The notes below the pieces were generated by a model, which was not told the DNA's origin, did no database searches, and was given only the letters and a program-made list of their open reading frames with translations. Below are positions 34,159 to 42,605 of a stretch of DNA of 64,000 bases, piece by piece (positions within the stretch are counted from its first letter, which is position 1; every line of letters begins with the position of its first letter). Made by a program: the position numbers and the translations under genes. The stretch is from NCBI GenBank assembly GCA_965249205.1, contig CBDFLL010000006.1, positions 1,426,001 through 1,490,000 of the forward strand. The letters run 5' to 3'. This DNA comes from JAQBVV01 sp965249205. Lineage in GTDB: Bacteria > Acidobacteriota > Vicinamibacteria > Vicinamibacterales > UBA2999.

Positions 34159-35184
34159 ATGCCAACGAGTATAGCACAGCCAGACGCTGGCACCATGACG
34201 TCGAGATCCAGCCTCGTCATCGATCGCGGCGCGCGCGAGACCAACGATGTGGTTGCGAGAGTGCGGCGCATTCAGGAGGTGATGCGGGCGGTCATGAAGG
34301 ACGGCACGCACTACGGGACCATTCCTGGCACCCAGAAGCCAACCCTCTACAAACCTGGTGCGGAGTTACTGCTCACGACCTTCCGCATCGCACCAACGCC
34401 CGAACGCATCGAAGACCTGAGCACCGATGACGAGATCCGCTACCGGGTGACCGTGCGCGGCACGCATCAGGTCAGCGGCGAGGTGATCGCCGAGATGGTG
34501 GGGGAGTGCTCGTCGAACGAAGAAAAGTACCGCTGGCGCAAGCCCGTCTGTCGAGAGGAGTTCGACGACACCCCAGAAGATCGGCGCCGCGAGAAGTGGG
34601 CGCGCGGGCGGAACGGTGCCTACAAGCAGCAGCAGGTCCGGACATCGCCAGCCGACATCGCCAACACCGTGCTGAAGATGGCCACCAAGCGCGGGCTGAT
34701 TGCGATGACGCTTGCAGCGCTGGCGGCCTCCGACATCTTCGCGCAGGACCTCGAGGACCTGCCGGAGGAAGTGCGCAATCAAGTGGCTGGCGACGAGCGG
34801 GCCGGGCAGCAGCCGCTGGAGCCACAGCGCCGCTCCCAGGCCAACGGTGCCAGGACCGCCACGCCGGACCCGACGAACACCCCGGTCAAGGTCTCCGAGC
34901 CCGTCGCGATCGAGCGCGTGACACACGAGACGCCGGCCGGGAAGAAGGCCTACTTCGCGATCTTCACCAAGGGGGACGGCGACCGGCGGTTCACCGTGTT
35001 CACACCGGATCGCGCCAAGGAGGCGGAAGGTTTCGCAAACACAGACTACCGGGTGCGCATCTCCTACCAGGAGGCCACGGTCGGAGATCGGACGTTCTAC
35101 AACCTTGTGTCGCTGGCGATCGCGGAGCCGGCTGAGAACTGGAACCCCTTCATCGCTGACCGGGAGCCAGGAGCGGACGGATGA
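34159..35184 (+). CDS. Phage recombination-module protein (MKDGTHYGTIPG family)
   Basis: The 341-residue product carries the block VMKDGTHYGTIPGTQKPTLY, KPGAELLLTTFRIAP and VGECSSNEEKYRWRKPVC, seen in many siphophage proteins encoded next to exonucleases and single-strand annealing proteins. The C-terminal third (KAYFAIFTKGDGDRRFTVFT) may bind DNA. Its role in recombination is inferred from neighbours. ATG follows AAAGGACGAACG; its end overlaps the exonuclease gene (ATGA). Confidence 0.65.
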   Translation: MPTSIAQPDAGTMTSRSSLVIDRGARETNDVVARVRRIQEVMRAVMKDGTHYGTIPGTQKPTLYKPGAELLLTTFRIAPTPERIEDLSTDDEIRYRVTVRGTHQVSGEVIAEMVGECSSNEEKYRWRKPVCREEFDDTPEDRRREKWARGRNGAYKQQQVRTSPADIANTVLKMATKRGLIAMTLAALAASDIFAQDLEDLPEEVRNQVAGDERAGQQPLEPQRRSQANGARTATPDPTNTPVKVSEPVAIERVTHETPAGKKAYFAIFTKGDGDRRFTVFTPDRAKEAEGFANTDYRVRISYQEATVGDRTFYNLVSLAIAEPAENWNPFIADREPGADG

Positions 35185-35867
35185 CGACCGCCGCCGCACC
35201 CTCGCCCTCGGCGCTTGAGTTCGACCGAGGGACACACCGCTACACGCTCAACGGCGTGGTGGTGCCGTCAGTCACGCAGGTGCTTCGGTGCACCGGCTAT
35301 ATCCGATTCGACGGCGTGCCAGAGCATGTCCTCGAGACGGCCCGTGAGCGGGGGCGCCGCGTGCACCAGGCGCTCCACTTCCTGGCGGAAGGCGACCTCG
35401 ACCCGTCAACCGTCGACGAGCTTGACCGCGGCTACATGGAATCAGCCCTGCTTTACATCGCGCACCGCGTCCGACGAGTGCACGCGGCTGAACTCCGTGT
35501 CTGGTCGACGCGCTACGGCTGCGCCGGCACGTTGGATCTTCTGGCCGACCACGACGACGGTGTGCTGTCGATCGACGACTTCAAGACGGGGCAGCCAGAC
35601 GACGTCGCCGCCGACCTGCAGACGGCCGCGTACCTTGGATTTCTGCGCGAGATGGCCGGGGACGGCACGAATGGGAGTCCCCACGCCTGGATAGCCACCC
35701 AGCCAGTTGTTCATCGGCGATCGATTCGGCTCTTCGGTGACGGCCGCGAGGCTCGCGAAACCCTGTATCCCGCCGCCCGTGACTTCGGGCGGTTTCTGAC
35801 AGCCCTCTCAGTGGTCAACGACCAGCGCGCGCTGCCGGCGCCGCTGGCGTGGGACGACGAGCGCTGA
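35181..35867 (+). CDS. PD-(D/E)XK exonuclease, RecB/Cas4-like
   Basis: The 228-residue protein shows the RecB-nuclease core: a conserved His in GRRVHQALHFL, Asp in CAGTLDLLADH, IDDFKTGQPDD (D-x-K) and QTAAYLGFL. Proteins of this type in phages are the exonuclease half of exonuclease/annealase recombination pairs. It lies between two recombination-module genes. Confidence 0.82.
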   Translation: MTTAAAPSPSALEFDRGTHRYTLNGVVVPSVTQVLRCTGYIRFDGVPEHVLETARERGRRVHQALHFLAEGDLDPSTVDELDRGYMESALLYIAHRVRRVHAAELRVWSTRYGCAGTLDLLADHDDGVLSIDDFKTGQPDDVAADLQTAAYLGFLREMAGDGTNGSPHAWIATQPVVHRRSIRLFGDGREARETLYPAARDFGRFLTALSVVNDQRALPAPLAWDDER

Positions 35868-35886
35868 AAAGGAAAGGACATTCGCT

Positions 35887-36624
35887 ATGACCCCAACAGC
35901 AACCCTTCTGCCCGCACAGGTGCCGGAGGACGAAGCCCAGGCACTCAGCGATGACATCACGGTCCAGCTCGGCAGACTCCCCACCGTGATCGTCGACGAC
36001 GCAAGCTACCGGCGCGTGAAGGAATCCCTCCCGGAGTTGAAGCGGGTCGAAGACAAAGTGGTGGGGTTCTTCCGAGAGATCAAGGAGGCGGCACACCGGG
36101 CCCACAAGGCCATCACGACCAAAGAAGCGGATCAGCTCAAACCCATTCGGTCAGCCCGGCAGCAGTTGTCGAACCTGATCTACGGCTACGAGCGCGAGCA
36201 GGAGCGCCAGCGCCGCGAGCGGGAACGCGTGCTCCGGCAGGAGGAGCAGGCACGTCGGGATGAGGCTGCACTGGCCGACGCCGAAGCCTTAAGTGCCCAA
36301 GGCGCGCCGGAGATGGCTGCACAGGTGATCGAGGAAGCCGCTGCGGCGCCGGCCCCCGTCGTCGTGACGCCCACTCGCGAGGTCGCGGTGGCCGGCGTGA
36401 GCCGCAGGGAGAACTGGCAGCCGGTCTACATGGGCGCCTCCCCTGGCCAGAAGTGGAGGGACCTGACCGACGAGGAGCGCAAGCGTGTCCTTCCGTTGCT
36501 TCCCCGCGAGTTCCTCGTGCCGGACGAGTCAGCCATCGGAAAAGTCGTGAAGGCCATGAAGAGCGGGACACAGATCCCGGGCATCCAACCCTATGACGTC
36601 GGAACACTGGCGGTGCGCGGCTAA
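35887..36624 (+). CDS. Coiled-coil phage protein of the recombination module
   Basis: The 245-residue product has a long charged coiled coil (YEREQERQRRERERVLRQEE) in the middle and a compact C-terminal domain (RRENWQPVYMGASPGQKWRD, VPDESAIGKVVKAMKSG). The C-terminal VPDE..AIGK.VKAMKSGTQIPGI pattern recurs in phage proteins next to recombination nucleases. No enzymatic motif seen. Confidence 0.6.
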   Translation: MTPTATLLPAQVPEDEAQALSDDITVQLGRLPTVIVDDASYRRVKESLPELKRVEDKVVGFFREIKEAAHRAHKAITTKEADQLKPIRSARQQLSNLIYGYEREQERQRRERERVLRQEEQARRDEAALADAEALSAQGAPEMAAQVIEEAAAAPAPVVVTPTREVAVAGVSRRENWQPVYMGASPGQKWRDLTDEERKRVLPLLPREFLVPDESAIGKVVKAMKSGTQIPGIQPYDVGTLAVRG

Positions 36625-36627
36625 GTG

Positions 36628-36930
36628 ATGACTGAGCCCCTCAGTCTCCCGTTCTCTGGCGCGACGCCGATCAGTCGCCATCGGTCGGCCGAGGCGGCAC
36701 AGGCGGCCTCCAGCACACGGGTGACAAAGACGCGCCGGTATCTGGAGTGGCTCGAGCAGGCGGGGGAGGCCGGGTTGAGCGATCACGAGACGGTGCGGCT
36801 CACGGGGTGGCCGCTGTCGTCGGTGTGTTCGATTCGCAACGGGGCGGTGCGGGCCGGACTGGTCGTCCCAGCGTCGCGGGTGGGGGTCAGCCCCTATGGG
36901 TTGCAGGTGACGTGCTGGAGACGGCGATGA
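36628..36930 (+). CDS. Winged-helix-like phage protein
   Basis: The 100-residue product (RHRSAEAAQAASSTRVTKTR, YLEWLEQAGEAGLSDHETVR, LTGWPLSSVCSIRNGAVRAG) has the layout of phage MarR/HTH-like proteins that read end-of-line helix-turn-helix domains. Starting at the second of two adjacent start codons (ATG 36628). It probably regulates or assists replication-gene expression; DNA targets unknown. Confidence 0.6.
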   Translation: MTEPLSLPFSGATPISRHRSAEAAQAASSTRVTKTRRYLEWLEQAGEAGLSDHETVRLTGWPLSSVCSIRNGAVRAGLVVPASRVGVSPYGLQVTCWRRR

Positions 36931-37028
36931 CGCTCCGCCGAGGAGAACGTCCACGCGGTACCGCTGCCGGGTTCGGTCATCCCACGTACATGAGAGCAGG
37001 CGAAAGGACGTCATTCGGTGGTGGTTGA
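36927..37028 (+). CDS. Possible 33-residue peptide
   Basis: ATG at 36927 overlaps the previous stop (ATGA) and the frame runs to 37028, overlapping the next gene's start. The peptide is Gly/Arg-rich (MTLRRGERPRGTAAGFGH). It may only serve translational coupling. Confidence 0.3.
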   Translation: MTLRRGERPRGTAAGFGHPTYMRAGERTSFGGG

Positions 37029-37779
37029 GAAGGCGCCCGCGTTTCAGTTCTACCCGAAGGAATTTCTGAGCTCGTCCAAGGTGATCGCGATGACGCCTGC
37101 CGAGCGCGGAGCGTATATCACCCTCCTCTCGATGCAGTGGTTGGACGGCAGCCTCCCGACCGACCTGTCGGTGTTGGCGCGGCTCGTGGGTCTGCCAACG
37201 GCGACCTTCAAACGCCTCTGGCCGGCGAATCTGGCACGTTGTTTTGAGGAGCGCGAGGGACGGCTTCTGAACGCCAGGCTGGAAGACGAACGGAAGAAGC
37301 AAGCCGCATTCCGGCATAGGCAGTCTGATGCCGCGGCATCGCGGTGGCATAAGCCGTCTGATGCCGTGGCATCGCAGCGGCATACGCCGAAACCATCCCA
37401 ACCTCATGCTCTGCAGTCTGCATCTGCATCTGCATCTGCAGAGACGCGCGCGACACCGTTGAGTGCCCGTCGACGACTCGATGCGGCCTTCGAAGGCGGT
37501 CGGCTCTACGTGCCACAACGGGCCCATACGGACATGGTCGCCCTCCGGAATCGGCCCACGGCCGAGACGGAATTGTTCGCGTTCTACGCGCGAATCTGCG
37601 AGGACTGGACCCACGGTGCACATCGGACCGACAACCCAGGCGCGGACATGTTCCGCTTCTGGAAGGCCCGGTATGACGCGGAGTGGCCACCCACCATACG
37701 CCCTCCCGTGTCGGCGCCCAGCGCGGCGGAACTTGAACAGCGCCGGAACACCACGAAGTACGCGAGGTCCGGGCCATGA
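37018..37779 (+). CDS. DUF1376-type replication protein
   Basis: The 253-residue product begins with the DUF1376 domain (AFQFYPKEFLSSSKVIAMTP, AERGAYITLLSMQWLDGSLP, VLARLVGLPTATFKRLWP) found in phage replication initiators near DnaB/DnaC helicases. The middle is a variable linker of repeated Ser/Asp/Ala/His text (QSDAAASRWHKPSDAVASQR) ending in a hexanucleotide repeat (ASASASA). A C-terminal helical segment follows. The TGA overlaps the helicase ATG. It probably delivers the helicase to the origin. Confidence 0.75.
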   Translation: MVVEKAPAFQFYPKEFLSSSKVIAMTPAERGAYITLLSMQWLDGSLPTDLSVLARLVGLPTATFKRLWPANLARCFEEREGRLLNARLEDERKKQAAFRHRQSDAAASRWHKPSDAVASQRHTPKPSQPHALQSASASASAETRATPLSARRRLDAAFEGGRLYVPQRAHTDMVALRNRPTAETELFAFYARICEDWTHGAHRTDNPGADMFRFWKARYDAEWPPTIRPPVSAPSAAELEQRRNTTKYARSGP

Positions 37780-39101
37780 CCGGCCTTGCCGAGCGGACGC
37801 TGCCGAGCAATCTGGAGGCCGAACGCGCGGTGCTCGGGACCGTGCTGGTCACGCATGGCCGAGTGCTCGACACGGTCGCCGACCAGCTGAGCGCAGCGCA
37901 CTTCTACCGCGAGGCGCACCGGCGCATCTTCAGCGCGATGCTCGCGTTGTTCAGGCGCGGGGAGGCGATCGACTTCGTCACGCTGCGCGAGGCACTCACC
38001 ACGACCGGCGACCTCGAGGAGGTGGGCGGCCCGGCCTACATCACGGCCCTGGCCGACGGCGTGCCCGTCTCCACCAACGTCGCGTACTACGCGCGCATCG
38101 TGCGCGAGAAGGCCACCGGCCGGGACGTCATCGCTGTTGCGAACCGCCTCCTGACGGCCGCCTACGACCTGGAGGACCCGGTGGCGCTCATCGACCAGGC
38201 CGAGCGCGCGCTGCTCGCCGTCAGCCACCAGGCGGTGCCCGGCGACCTGGTATCGGCCGCGCAGATGTCGCGCGAGATCTATCCGGTCCTCGAGGCGTTG
38301 ACCGCGGCGCGGCAGCCGGTGACCGGGGTGTCGACTGGCCTCGCGGATCTGGATCACTACACCCGCGGCCTGCAGCCCGGCTCGCTCGTCATCCTCGCGG
38401 GGCGGCCCAGCACCGGGAAGTCGAGTCTCGCCCTGCAGTGGGCGCTGCATGTCGCCCAGACGCAGCCGGTCGCGTTCTTCTCGGTCGAGATGAGCCAGCA
38501 GGAGCAGGCCTTCCGGGTCCTGGCGACGCTCGCCCACGTCGACGGCCATCACCTGCAGTGCGGGCAGCTCTCGACGGGCGACCAGACGCAGGTCGGTCTC
38601 GCGCTCACCGCCTTCAGCCAGCGGCACTTCTGGCTCGACGACAGCGGCGCCGTGAGCCCGCTGCAGGTCCGGAGCCGCGCCCGGCGCCTCAAGGCGCAAC
38701 ACGGACTGGGGCTCATCCTCGTCGACTACCTCCAGTTGGTGCAGCACGGGCGGGCCGAGTCCCGGGAACAGGCGGTGGCCGCGACCGCGCGGCTCCTGAA
38801 ACAGGTCGCCCGCGAACTGGACGTGCCGCTGGTGGCGCTCTGCCAACTGTCGCGGAAGGTGGAGGAGCGCGCCGACAAGCGGCCGCAGCTGAGCGACCTC
38901 CGGGAATCCGGGGCGCTCGAGCAGGACGCGGACCTGGTGCTCCTGATTCATCGCCCGCCACCGAAGAACGATGGGGTCGTCGTCGCCACGGCGCCGGCCG
39001 AACTCATCATCGCCAAGCAGCGCAACGGGCCGACGGCCAGCGTGGACCTGGTGTGGCGGGGCGAGCAGTACCGCTTCGCGGAACTGGAGGCCCGTCGATG
39101 A
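37776..39101 (+). CDS. dnaB: DnaB-like replicative helicase
   Basis: The 441-residue protein has the N-terminal DnaB domain (LPSNLEAERAVLGTVLVTHG) and the RecA-like motor: Walker A GRPSTGKSS at 209-217, FFSVEMSQQEQ, Walker B LILVDYLQL, QLSRKVEER and QRNGPTASVDL near the end. It is an ATP-dependent 5'-3' helicase that should open the phage origin with the DUF1376 protein. Length is normal for phage DnaB. Confidence 0.95.
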   Translation: MTGLAERTLPSNLEAERAVLGTVLVTHGRVLDTVADQLSAAHFYREAHRRIFSAMLALFRRGEAIDFVTLREALTTTGDLEEVGGPAYITALADGVPVSTNVAYYARIVREKATGRDVIAVANRLLTAAYDLEDPVALIDQAERALLAVSHQAVPGDLVSAAQMSREIYPVLEALTAARQPVTGVSTGLADLDHYTRGLQPGSLVILAGRPSTGKSSLALQWALHVAQTQPVAFFSVEMSQQEQAFRVLATLAHVDGHHLQCGQLSTGDQTQVGLALTAFSQRHFWLDDSGAVSPLQVRSRARRLKAQHGLGLILVDYLQLVQHGRAESREQAVAATARLLKQVARELDVPLVALCQLSRKVEERADKRPQLSDLRESGALEQDADLVLLIHRPPPKNDGVVVATAPAELIIAKQRNGPTASVDLVWRGEQYRFAELEARR

Positions 39102-39295
39102 CCGACGCGGGGCAGCGACTCGACCGGGCGGTGCGCTGGGCGCAGGCGGTGCAGCGCGTGCGGCGGTCCGTGGAGGCGGCGCACGCCGACATGCTGGCGC
39201 TCGAGGCCGACGTCCGACGGGAGCTGCACGACGCACGGGCGGCGGTCCTTGAGGAGGAGCGCCGCGCCCAGACGCCGGCGGGCGTGTCAGCGTGA
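39098..39295 (+). CDS. Small coiled-coil protein
   Basis: ATGA overlap with dnaB. The 65 residues are almost entirely helical (DRAVRWAQAVQRVRRSVEAA, DMLALEADVRRELHDARAAV). Unknown role. Confidence 0.55.
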   Translation: MTDAGQRLDRAVRWAQAVQRVRRSVEAAHADMLALEADVRRELHDARAAVLEEERRAQTPAGVSA

Positions 39296-39320
39296 CCGGG
39301 CGCGCGTGGCACGAGTCGGC

Positions 39321-39635
39321 ATGACGCGGGGCCTCACGGTGGATCGGCTCTGCGCGCTCCACGGGATACCCCTGCCGGTGGCCGAGCATCGCTTCAGCCC
39401 GCCTCGGCGCTGGCGCTGGGACTGGGCGTGGCCCGACCGACGGATCGCGCTCGAAGTCAACGGCGGCGTCTGGATGCGGGGGAAGCACTCGCGCGGGGCG
39501 GGGCAACTGCGGGACTTCGAGAAGTGGAGCGAGGGCGCGGCGCAAGGCTGGCGAGTGATCCACGTCACGCCGGCCCAGATCCACGCGCCGGCCACCTGGG
39601 ACTGGCTCCGGCGCGCGCTGGGGGCATGCGCATGA
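39321..39635 (+). CDS. Small PD-(D/E)XK endonuclease (Vsr/resolvase-like)
   Basis: ATG at 39321 gives 104 residues. The core RWRWDWAWPDRRIALEVNGG followed by GWRVIHVTPAQIH has the D...(E)xN/E layout of the Vsr- and DUF559-like fold: Asp in WAWPD, Glu in ALEVNGG. Phages use such proteins as Holliday-junction resolvases or nicking endonucleases. It lies in the replication region. Confidence 0.7.
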   Translation: MTRGLTVDRLCALHGIPLPVAEHRFSPPRRWRWDWAWPDRRIALEVNGGVWMRGKHSRGAGQLRDFEKWSEGAAQGWRVIHVTPAQIHAPATWDWLRRALGACA

Positions 39636-39880
39636 GGCGCGGGCGATCCCCGCGTGCCGCGCCGGCTCCGTCCGGCCCGCGCTTCACCCCGTGCCGGCGG
39701 GACGGCTGCAACAGCAGCGGGTGGAAGACGGTCTATCGGGCGCCGAGATCGGGGAGTGCGATGCCGCTGCCCGCGCTCGTGCGCTGCGCCTGCCGCGTGG
39801 CGCACGAGGCGCAGGGCACGGACGACGGCAATGGCACAGGGCCTGGGCGGAGCGCCACAGCGAACAGGAGAGACGCATGA
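39632..39880 (+). CDS. Small cysteine-rich phage protein
   Basis: ATGA overlap with the nuclease gene. The 82-residue product contains PCRRDGCNSSG and RCACRVAHE, suggesting a zinc site, in an Arg/Pro-rich context. No family recognised. Confidence 0.5.
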   Translation: MRRGRSPRAAPAPSGPRFTPCRRDGCNSSGWKTVYRAPRSGSAMPLPALVRCACRVAHEAQGTDDGNGTGPGRSATANRRDA

Positions 39881-40116
39881 TCACACTGGGACAACACGTC
39901 ATCGATCCCCTCACGGGCTTTACCGGCATCGTCACGTGCCGCTCCGAGTACCTCCACGGATGCGTCAGGCTGTGCGTGCAGCCCCGCTCGCTCCACAACG
40001 GAACAATGGTCGACGAAGAGTGGTTCGACGAAGCGCGACTCGAAGACACGAGCCTCGCCGCCACGACGCCGGCCACCGGTGGCGGTCCCGCACGGCCGGT
40101 TGATCCGTCGCGATGA
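39877..40116 (+). CDS. Conserved small phage protein (DPLTGFTGIVT type)
   Basis: 79 residues with an ATGA start. LGQHVIDPLTGFTGIVTCRS and EEWFDEARLE resemble small phage proteins of unknown function found beside replication genes; the first part looks like an SH3-like or KOW-like barrel. Confidence 0.6.
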   Translation: MITLGQHVIDPLTGFTGIVTCRSEYLHGCVRLCVQPRSLHNGTMVDEEWFDEARLEDTSLAATTPATGGGPARPVDPSR

Positions 40117-40427
40117 CGGCGCACACGCCGGGACCGTGGCGATCGGATAGTCCGTATGTCTCGGCGCCGTCCGGTGAGCACCGGACGATCGTGGCGGACT
40201 GCGACCAGGCTTTCTCTGATGACGAGTGCGAGGCGAACACTCGGCTGATCGCTGCCGCGCCCGAGCTGCTGGCGGCGCTTGACGAGACGGTCACGAGATT
40301 CGAGCGGTGCCTGGTGCACGCGGGCTCTGATCCCGAATTTGCGCACGAAGCGACCAGGGATGCCCGCGCTGCCATTGCCACGGCGCGCGGGGCCGCCCCC
40401 ACGCCGCCGCCGGAGGGGCGCGGATGA
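40113..40427 (+). CDS. HTPGPW-type phage protein
   Basis: The 104-residue product opens with TAHTPGPWRSD and has NTRLIAAAPELLAALDETV, a hallmark pair of a common phage family of unknown function. ATGA overlaps both neighbours. Confidence 0.7.
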   Translation: MTAHTPGPWRSDSPYVSAPSGEHRTIVADCDQAFSDDECEANTRLIAAAPELLAALDETVTRFERCLVHAGSDPEFAHEATRDARAAIATARGAAPTPPPEGRG

Positions 40428-40579
40428 TCACGGTGCATTGTGCGACGTGCGGCCATGAATGGGACCTACCGATCACGATCCCGATGGATCTCGACCGTTT
40501 CGTGACAGCCATCACCGGATGTGTCGCGGCGGGTGGTGCGCACGGAGCGCAGGTGCTGTGTGGACCGGCGAAGGACTGA
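40424..40579 (+). CDS. 51-residue zinc-binding phage protein
   Basis: ATGA overlap start. The peptide MITVHCATCGHEWDLPI has a CxxC and two more cysteines (ITGCVAAGG, QVLCG), predicting a small zinc ribbon. Too short for many gene callers. Function unknown. Confidence 0.55.
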   Translation: MITVHCATCGHEWDLPITIPMDLDRFVTAITGCVAAGGAHGAQVLCGPAKD

Positions 40580-40585
40580 TGGCTG

Positions 40586-41581
40586 ATGCGCGCCTACTAC
40601 AACGAGCACGAGCCGTATGCCGCGCAGTGGCTCCGCAACCTGATCGCGGCGGGCCACATCGCGCCGGGCGACGTGGACGTGCGCGACATCCAGGACGTGA
40701 CACCCGATGACCTCGCCGGCTACGCGCAGTGCCACTTCTTCGCCGGGATCGGTGGCTGGAACTATGCCCTCCGACTCGCCGGGTGGCCCGACGATCGGCC
40801 CGTCTGGACCGGCTCCTGTCCCTGTCAGCCGCTTTCGAGCGCGGGACAGCGACACGGCCATGCCGATCGACGCCATCTCTGGCCCGCTTTTCAATCTCTC
40901 ATCGCCGAGTGCCGACCTACAACGGTCTTTGGAGAACAGGTTGCAAGCCGCGATGGGCGTGAATGGCTCGCCGGAGTACGCGCTGACCTGGAGCACCTGG
41001 GATATGCCTGCGGGTGTGCCGATCTGCCGGCTGCGAGCGTCGGCGCGCCGCACATCCGGCAGCGGCTCTGGTGGGTCGCCGAACGGCTGGCCGACGCCGA
41101 AGCAGCGCGATCACCACACCGAGGGGCCAGGCCAGTACAGCCCGAGCCTCGCGAAGGTCGCGGAGCAGACGGTGGGCTGGCCGACGCCGAACGTGCCGAA
41201 CGGGGGCCGGTCGATCACGCACGCGGAAATGCGAGGGGCCACGGCCTACCACCAGGGGAAGAAAGTGCAGGTCGGGCTAGAAGCGGTGGCGAAGATGGCG
41301 GGCTGGGCGACGCCGCGCCACACGGACGGGTCGAAGAATGTGCGGACACTGGACGGCGCGCTGAAGGAAGCCATGCGCAAGGGCGGCAACAACGACCTTG
41401 GGACGACAGCCGCCTTATCCCCTGCGCCGACGGCAGAGCGCGGCGGGTCCCTCAATCCGGTATTTTCCCGCTGGCTCATGGGGTACCCGCCCGCGTGGGG
41501 CAGCTGCGCGCCTACGGGAATGCCATCACGCCGCAGATCGCGGCCGTCTTCATCAGGGCCGCGCGGGAGGTCGTGAGATGA
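40586..41581 (+). CDS. DNA cytosine-5 methyltransferase
   Basis: The 331-residue protein has AdoMet motif I FFAGIGGWNYALRLAGWP (51-68), the catalytic PC in GSCPCQPLSSAG (C80), the motif VI equivalent VFGEQVAS and an RQRLWWVAER motif VIII. The C-terminal YGNAITPQIAAVFI is motif X. The region about 175-285 is low complexity (repeated LADAE, ARG). It modifies cytosine in phage and host DNA. A second open frame overlaps residues 92-331. Confidence 0.85.
   Translation: MRAYYNEHEPYAAQWLRNLIAAGHIAPGDVDVRDIQDVTPDDLAGYAQCHFFAGIGGWNYALRLAGWPDDRPVWTGSCPCQPLSSAGQRHGHADRRHLWPAFQSLIAECRPTTVFGEQVASRDGREWLAGVRADLEHLGYACGCADLPAASVGAPHIRQRLWWVAERLADAEAARSPHRGARPVQPEPREGRGADGGLADAERAERGPVDHARGNARGHGLPPGEESAGRARSGGEDGGLGDAAPHGRVEECADTGRRAEGSHAQGRQQRPWDDSRLIPCADGRARRVPQSGIFPLAHGVPARVGQLRAYGNAITPQIAAVFIRAAREVVR
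40860..41576 (+). other. Long overlapping reading frame inside the cytosine methyltransferase gene
   Basis: In another plus frame, ATG 40860 to 41576 reads 238 residues with an ordered pattern: MPIDAISGPLFNLSSPSADL, NGSPEYALTWSTWDMPAG, RLRASARRTSGSG and repeated GWPTP/GWATP, ending SRWLMGYPPAWGSCAPTG. I have seen this pattern in other phage methyltransferase loci. Whether it is made is unknown; GWPTP is the frame image of the methyltransferase LADAE repeats. Confidence 0.45.
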
Positions 41582-41922
41582 GTACGACGATACGGCGCGA
41601 CCTGTTCGTGTATCTCTCGGGGCCGATGACGGCGGCGCACGGGTACAGCGTCGAAGACAACGTGGCAGCGGGCCTGCGGGTGTTCTTCGACTGCGTGGCG
41701 CGGGGCATCCCGGCGTTTAGCCCACACGCGATCGGCGCGTTCCCCACGACGTGGGCGATCGATCGGCAACAGTGGTTGGCGTACGACTGCGCCGTGATCG
41801 ATCGCTGCACGCACGTCCTGCTGCTGCCGCGCTGGGAGACGAGTCCGGGCGCGCGGGCCGAGCGGGCCTATGCCGAGCAGATCGGCAAACCGGTGATCAC
41901 GTCCCTGGAGGAACTCGGATGA
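41578..41922 (+). CDS. DUF4406-type (nucleoside deoxyribosyltransferase-like) protein
   Basis: ATG at 41578 overlaps the methyltransferase stop. The 114-residue product has VYLSGPMTAAHGYSVEDNVA, PHAIGAFPTTWAIDR, the Asp of LAYDCAVIDRCTHVLLLPRW and SPGARAERAYAEQIGKP. That is the nucleoside 2-deoxyribosyltransferase-like fold of DUF4406. It may act on nucleotides or modified bases; substrate unknown. Confidence 0.75.
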   Translation: MSTTIRRDLFVYLSGPMTAAHGYSVEDNVAAGLRVFFDCVARGIPAFSPHAIGAFPTTWAIDRQQWLAYDCAVIDRCTHVLLLPRWETSPGARAERAYAEQIGKPVITSLEELG

Positions 41923-42605
41923 CGCCGTACTACGAGTGTGGCGAGATCGCGATCTACCACGGAGACGCACTTGAGCTAATGGGCGCGTTGCCTCTCTGCG
42001 ACCTTGTGCTTACCGATCCTCCGTTCTTTATGCCGGCACAACACTACGCCTCTCGGTCGAAGTGGCAGCGGTCATGGGGGGACACTTCAATTCTCGGCCG
42101 TTGGTTTGCCCAAGCACTCGATGCCGTCGTGCCTCGCATGAATCCAACAGCACGAGTGCTCTGTTTCTGCGACGACGAAAGCTACCCAGTGTTCTACCCG
42201 GAATTGTATCGACGGTTCGACACGATGGCGTCACTGATCTGGGACAAGGGCGGTATTGGTATGGGTTCTGAGTGGAGGCATGGTCACGAACTGATCGTGT
42301 CGGCACGATGGAAGGATAGCGCGTGGTACGGCGGTGCAAAACTGTCGGACGTGCTGCGCGTAAAGAACGTGCCGTCATCCTTGCGTAGCCATCCAGTTGA
42401 TAAGCCGACCGATCTGTTACGTCAACTACTGAAGCCGACGACCCAAGACGGCGATGTGGTGTTGGACCCGTTCATGGGGGGCGGCTCAGTGCTGTGTGCT
42501 GCGCGCCTTGAGAACAGAGCTGCGATCGGTATCGAGATCGAAGAACGCTATTGCGAGATCGCGGCCAGGCGCTTGGAGCAACGCATTCTGGACATCGGCG
42601 CATGA
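41919..42605 (+). CDS. DNA adenine (N6) or N4-cytosine methyltransferase
   Basis: 228 residues with catalytic LTDPPFF (DPPF at 33-36) and the AdoMet motif DPFMGGGSVLCAARL near residues 186-200 that follow it in sequence, giving the beta-class order. VDKPTDLLRQLLKPT is the usual family link. It is the second of three adjacent methyltransferase genes, coupled by ATGA on both sides. Target sequence unknown. Confidence 0.85.
   Translation: MTPYYECGEIAIYHGDALELMGALPLCDLVLTDPPFFMPAQHYASRSKWQRSWGDTSILGRWFAQALDAVVPRMNPTARVLCFCDDESYPVFYPELYRRFDTMASLIWDKGGIGMGSEWRHGHELIVSARWKDSAWYGGAKLSDVLRVKNVPSSLRSHPVDKPTDLLRQLLKPTTQDGDVVLDPFMGGGSVLCAARLENRAAIGIEIEERYCEIAARRLEQRILDIGA

Noticed and set aside
37463..39584. 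Long overlapping frames on both strands of dnaB
   Set aside because: They are Arg/Pro/Ala-rich shadows produced by high GC; dnaB has complete helicase motifs and good coupling.
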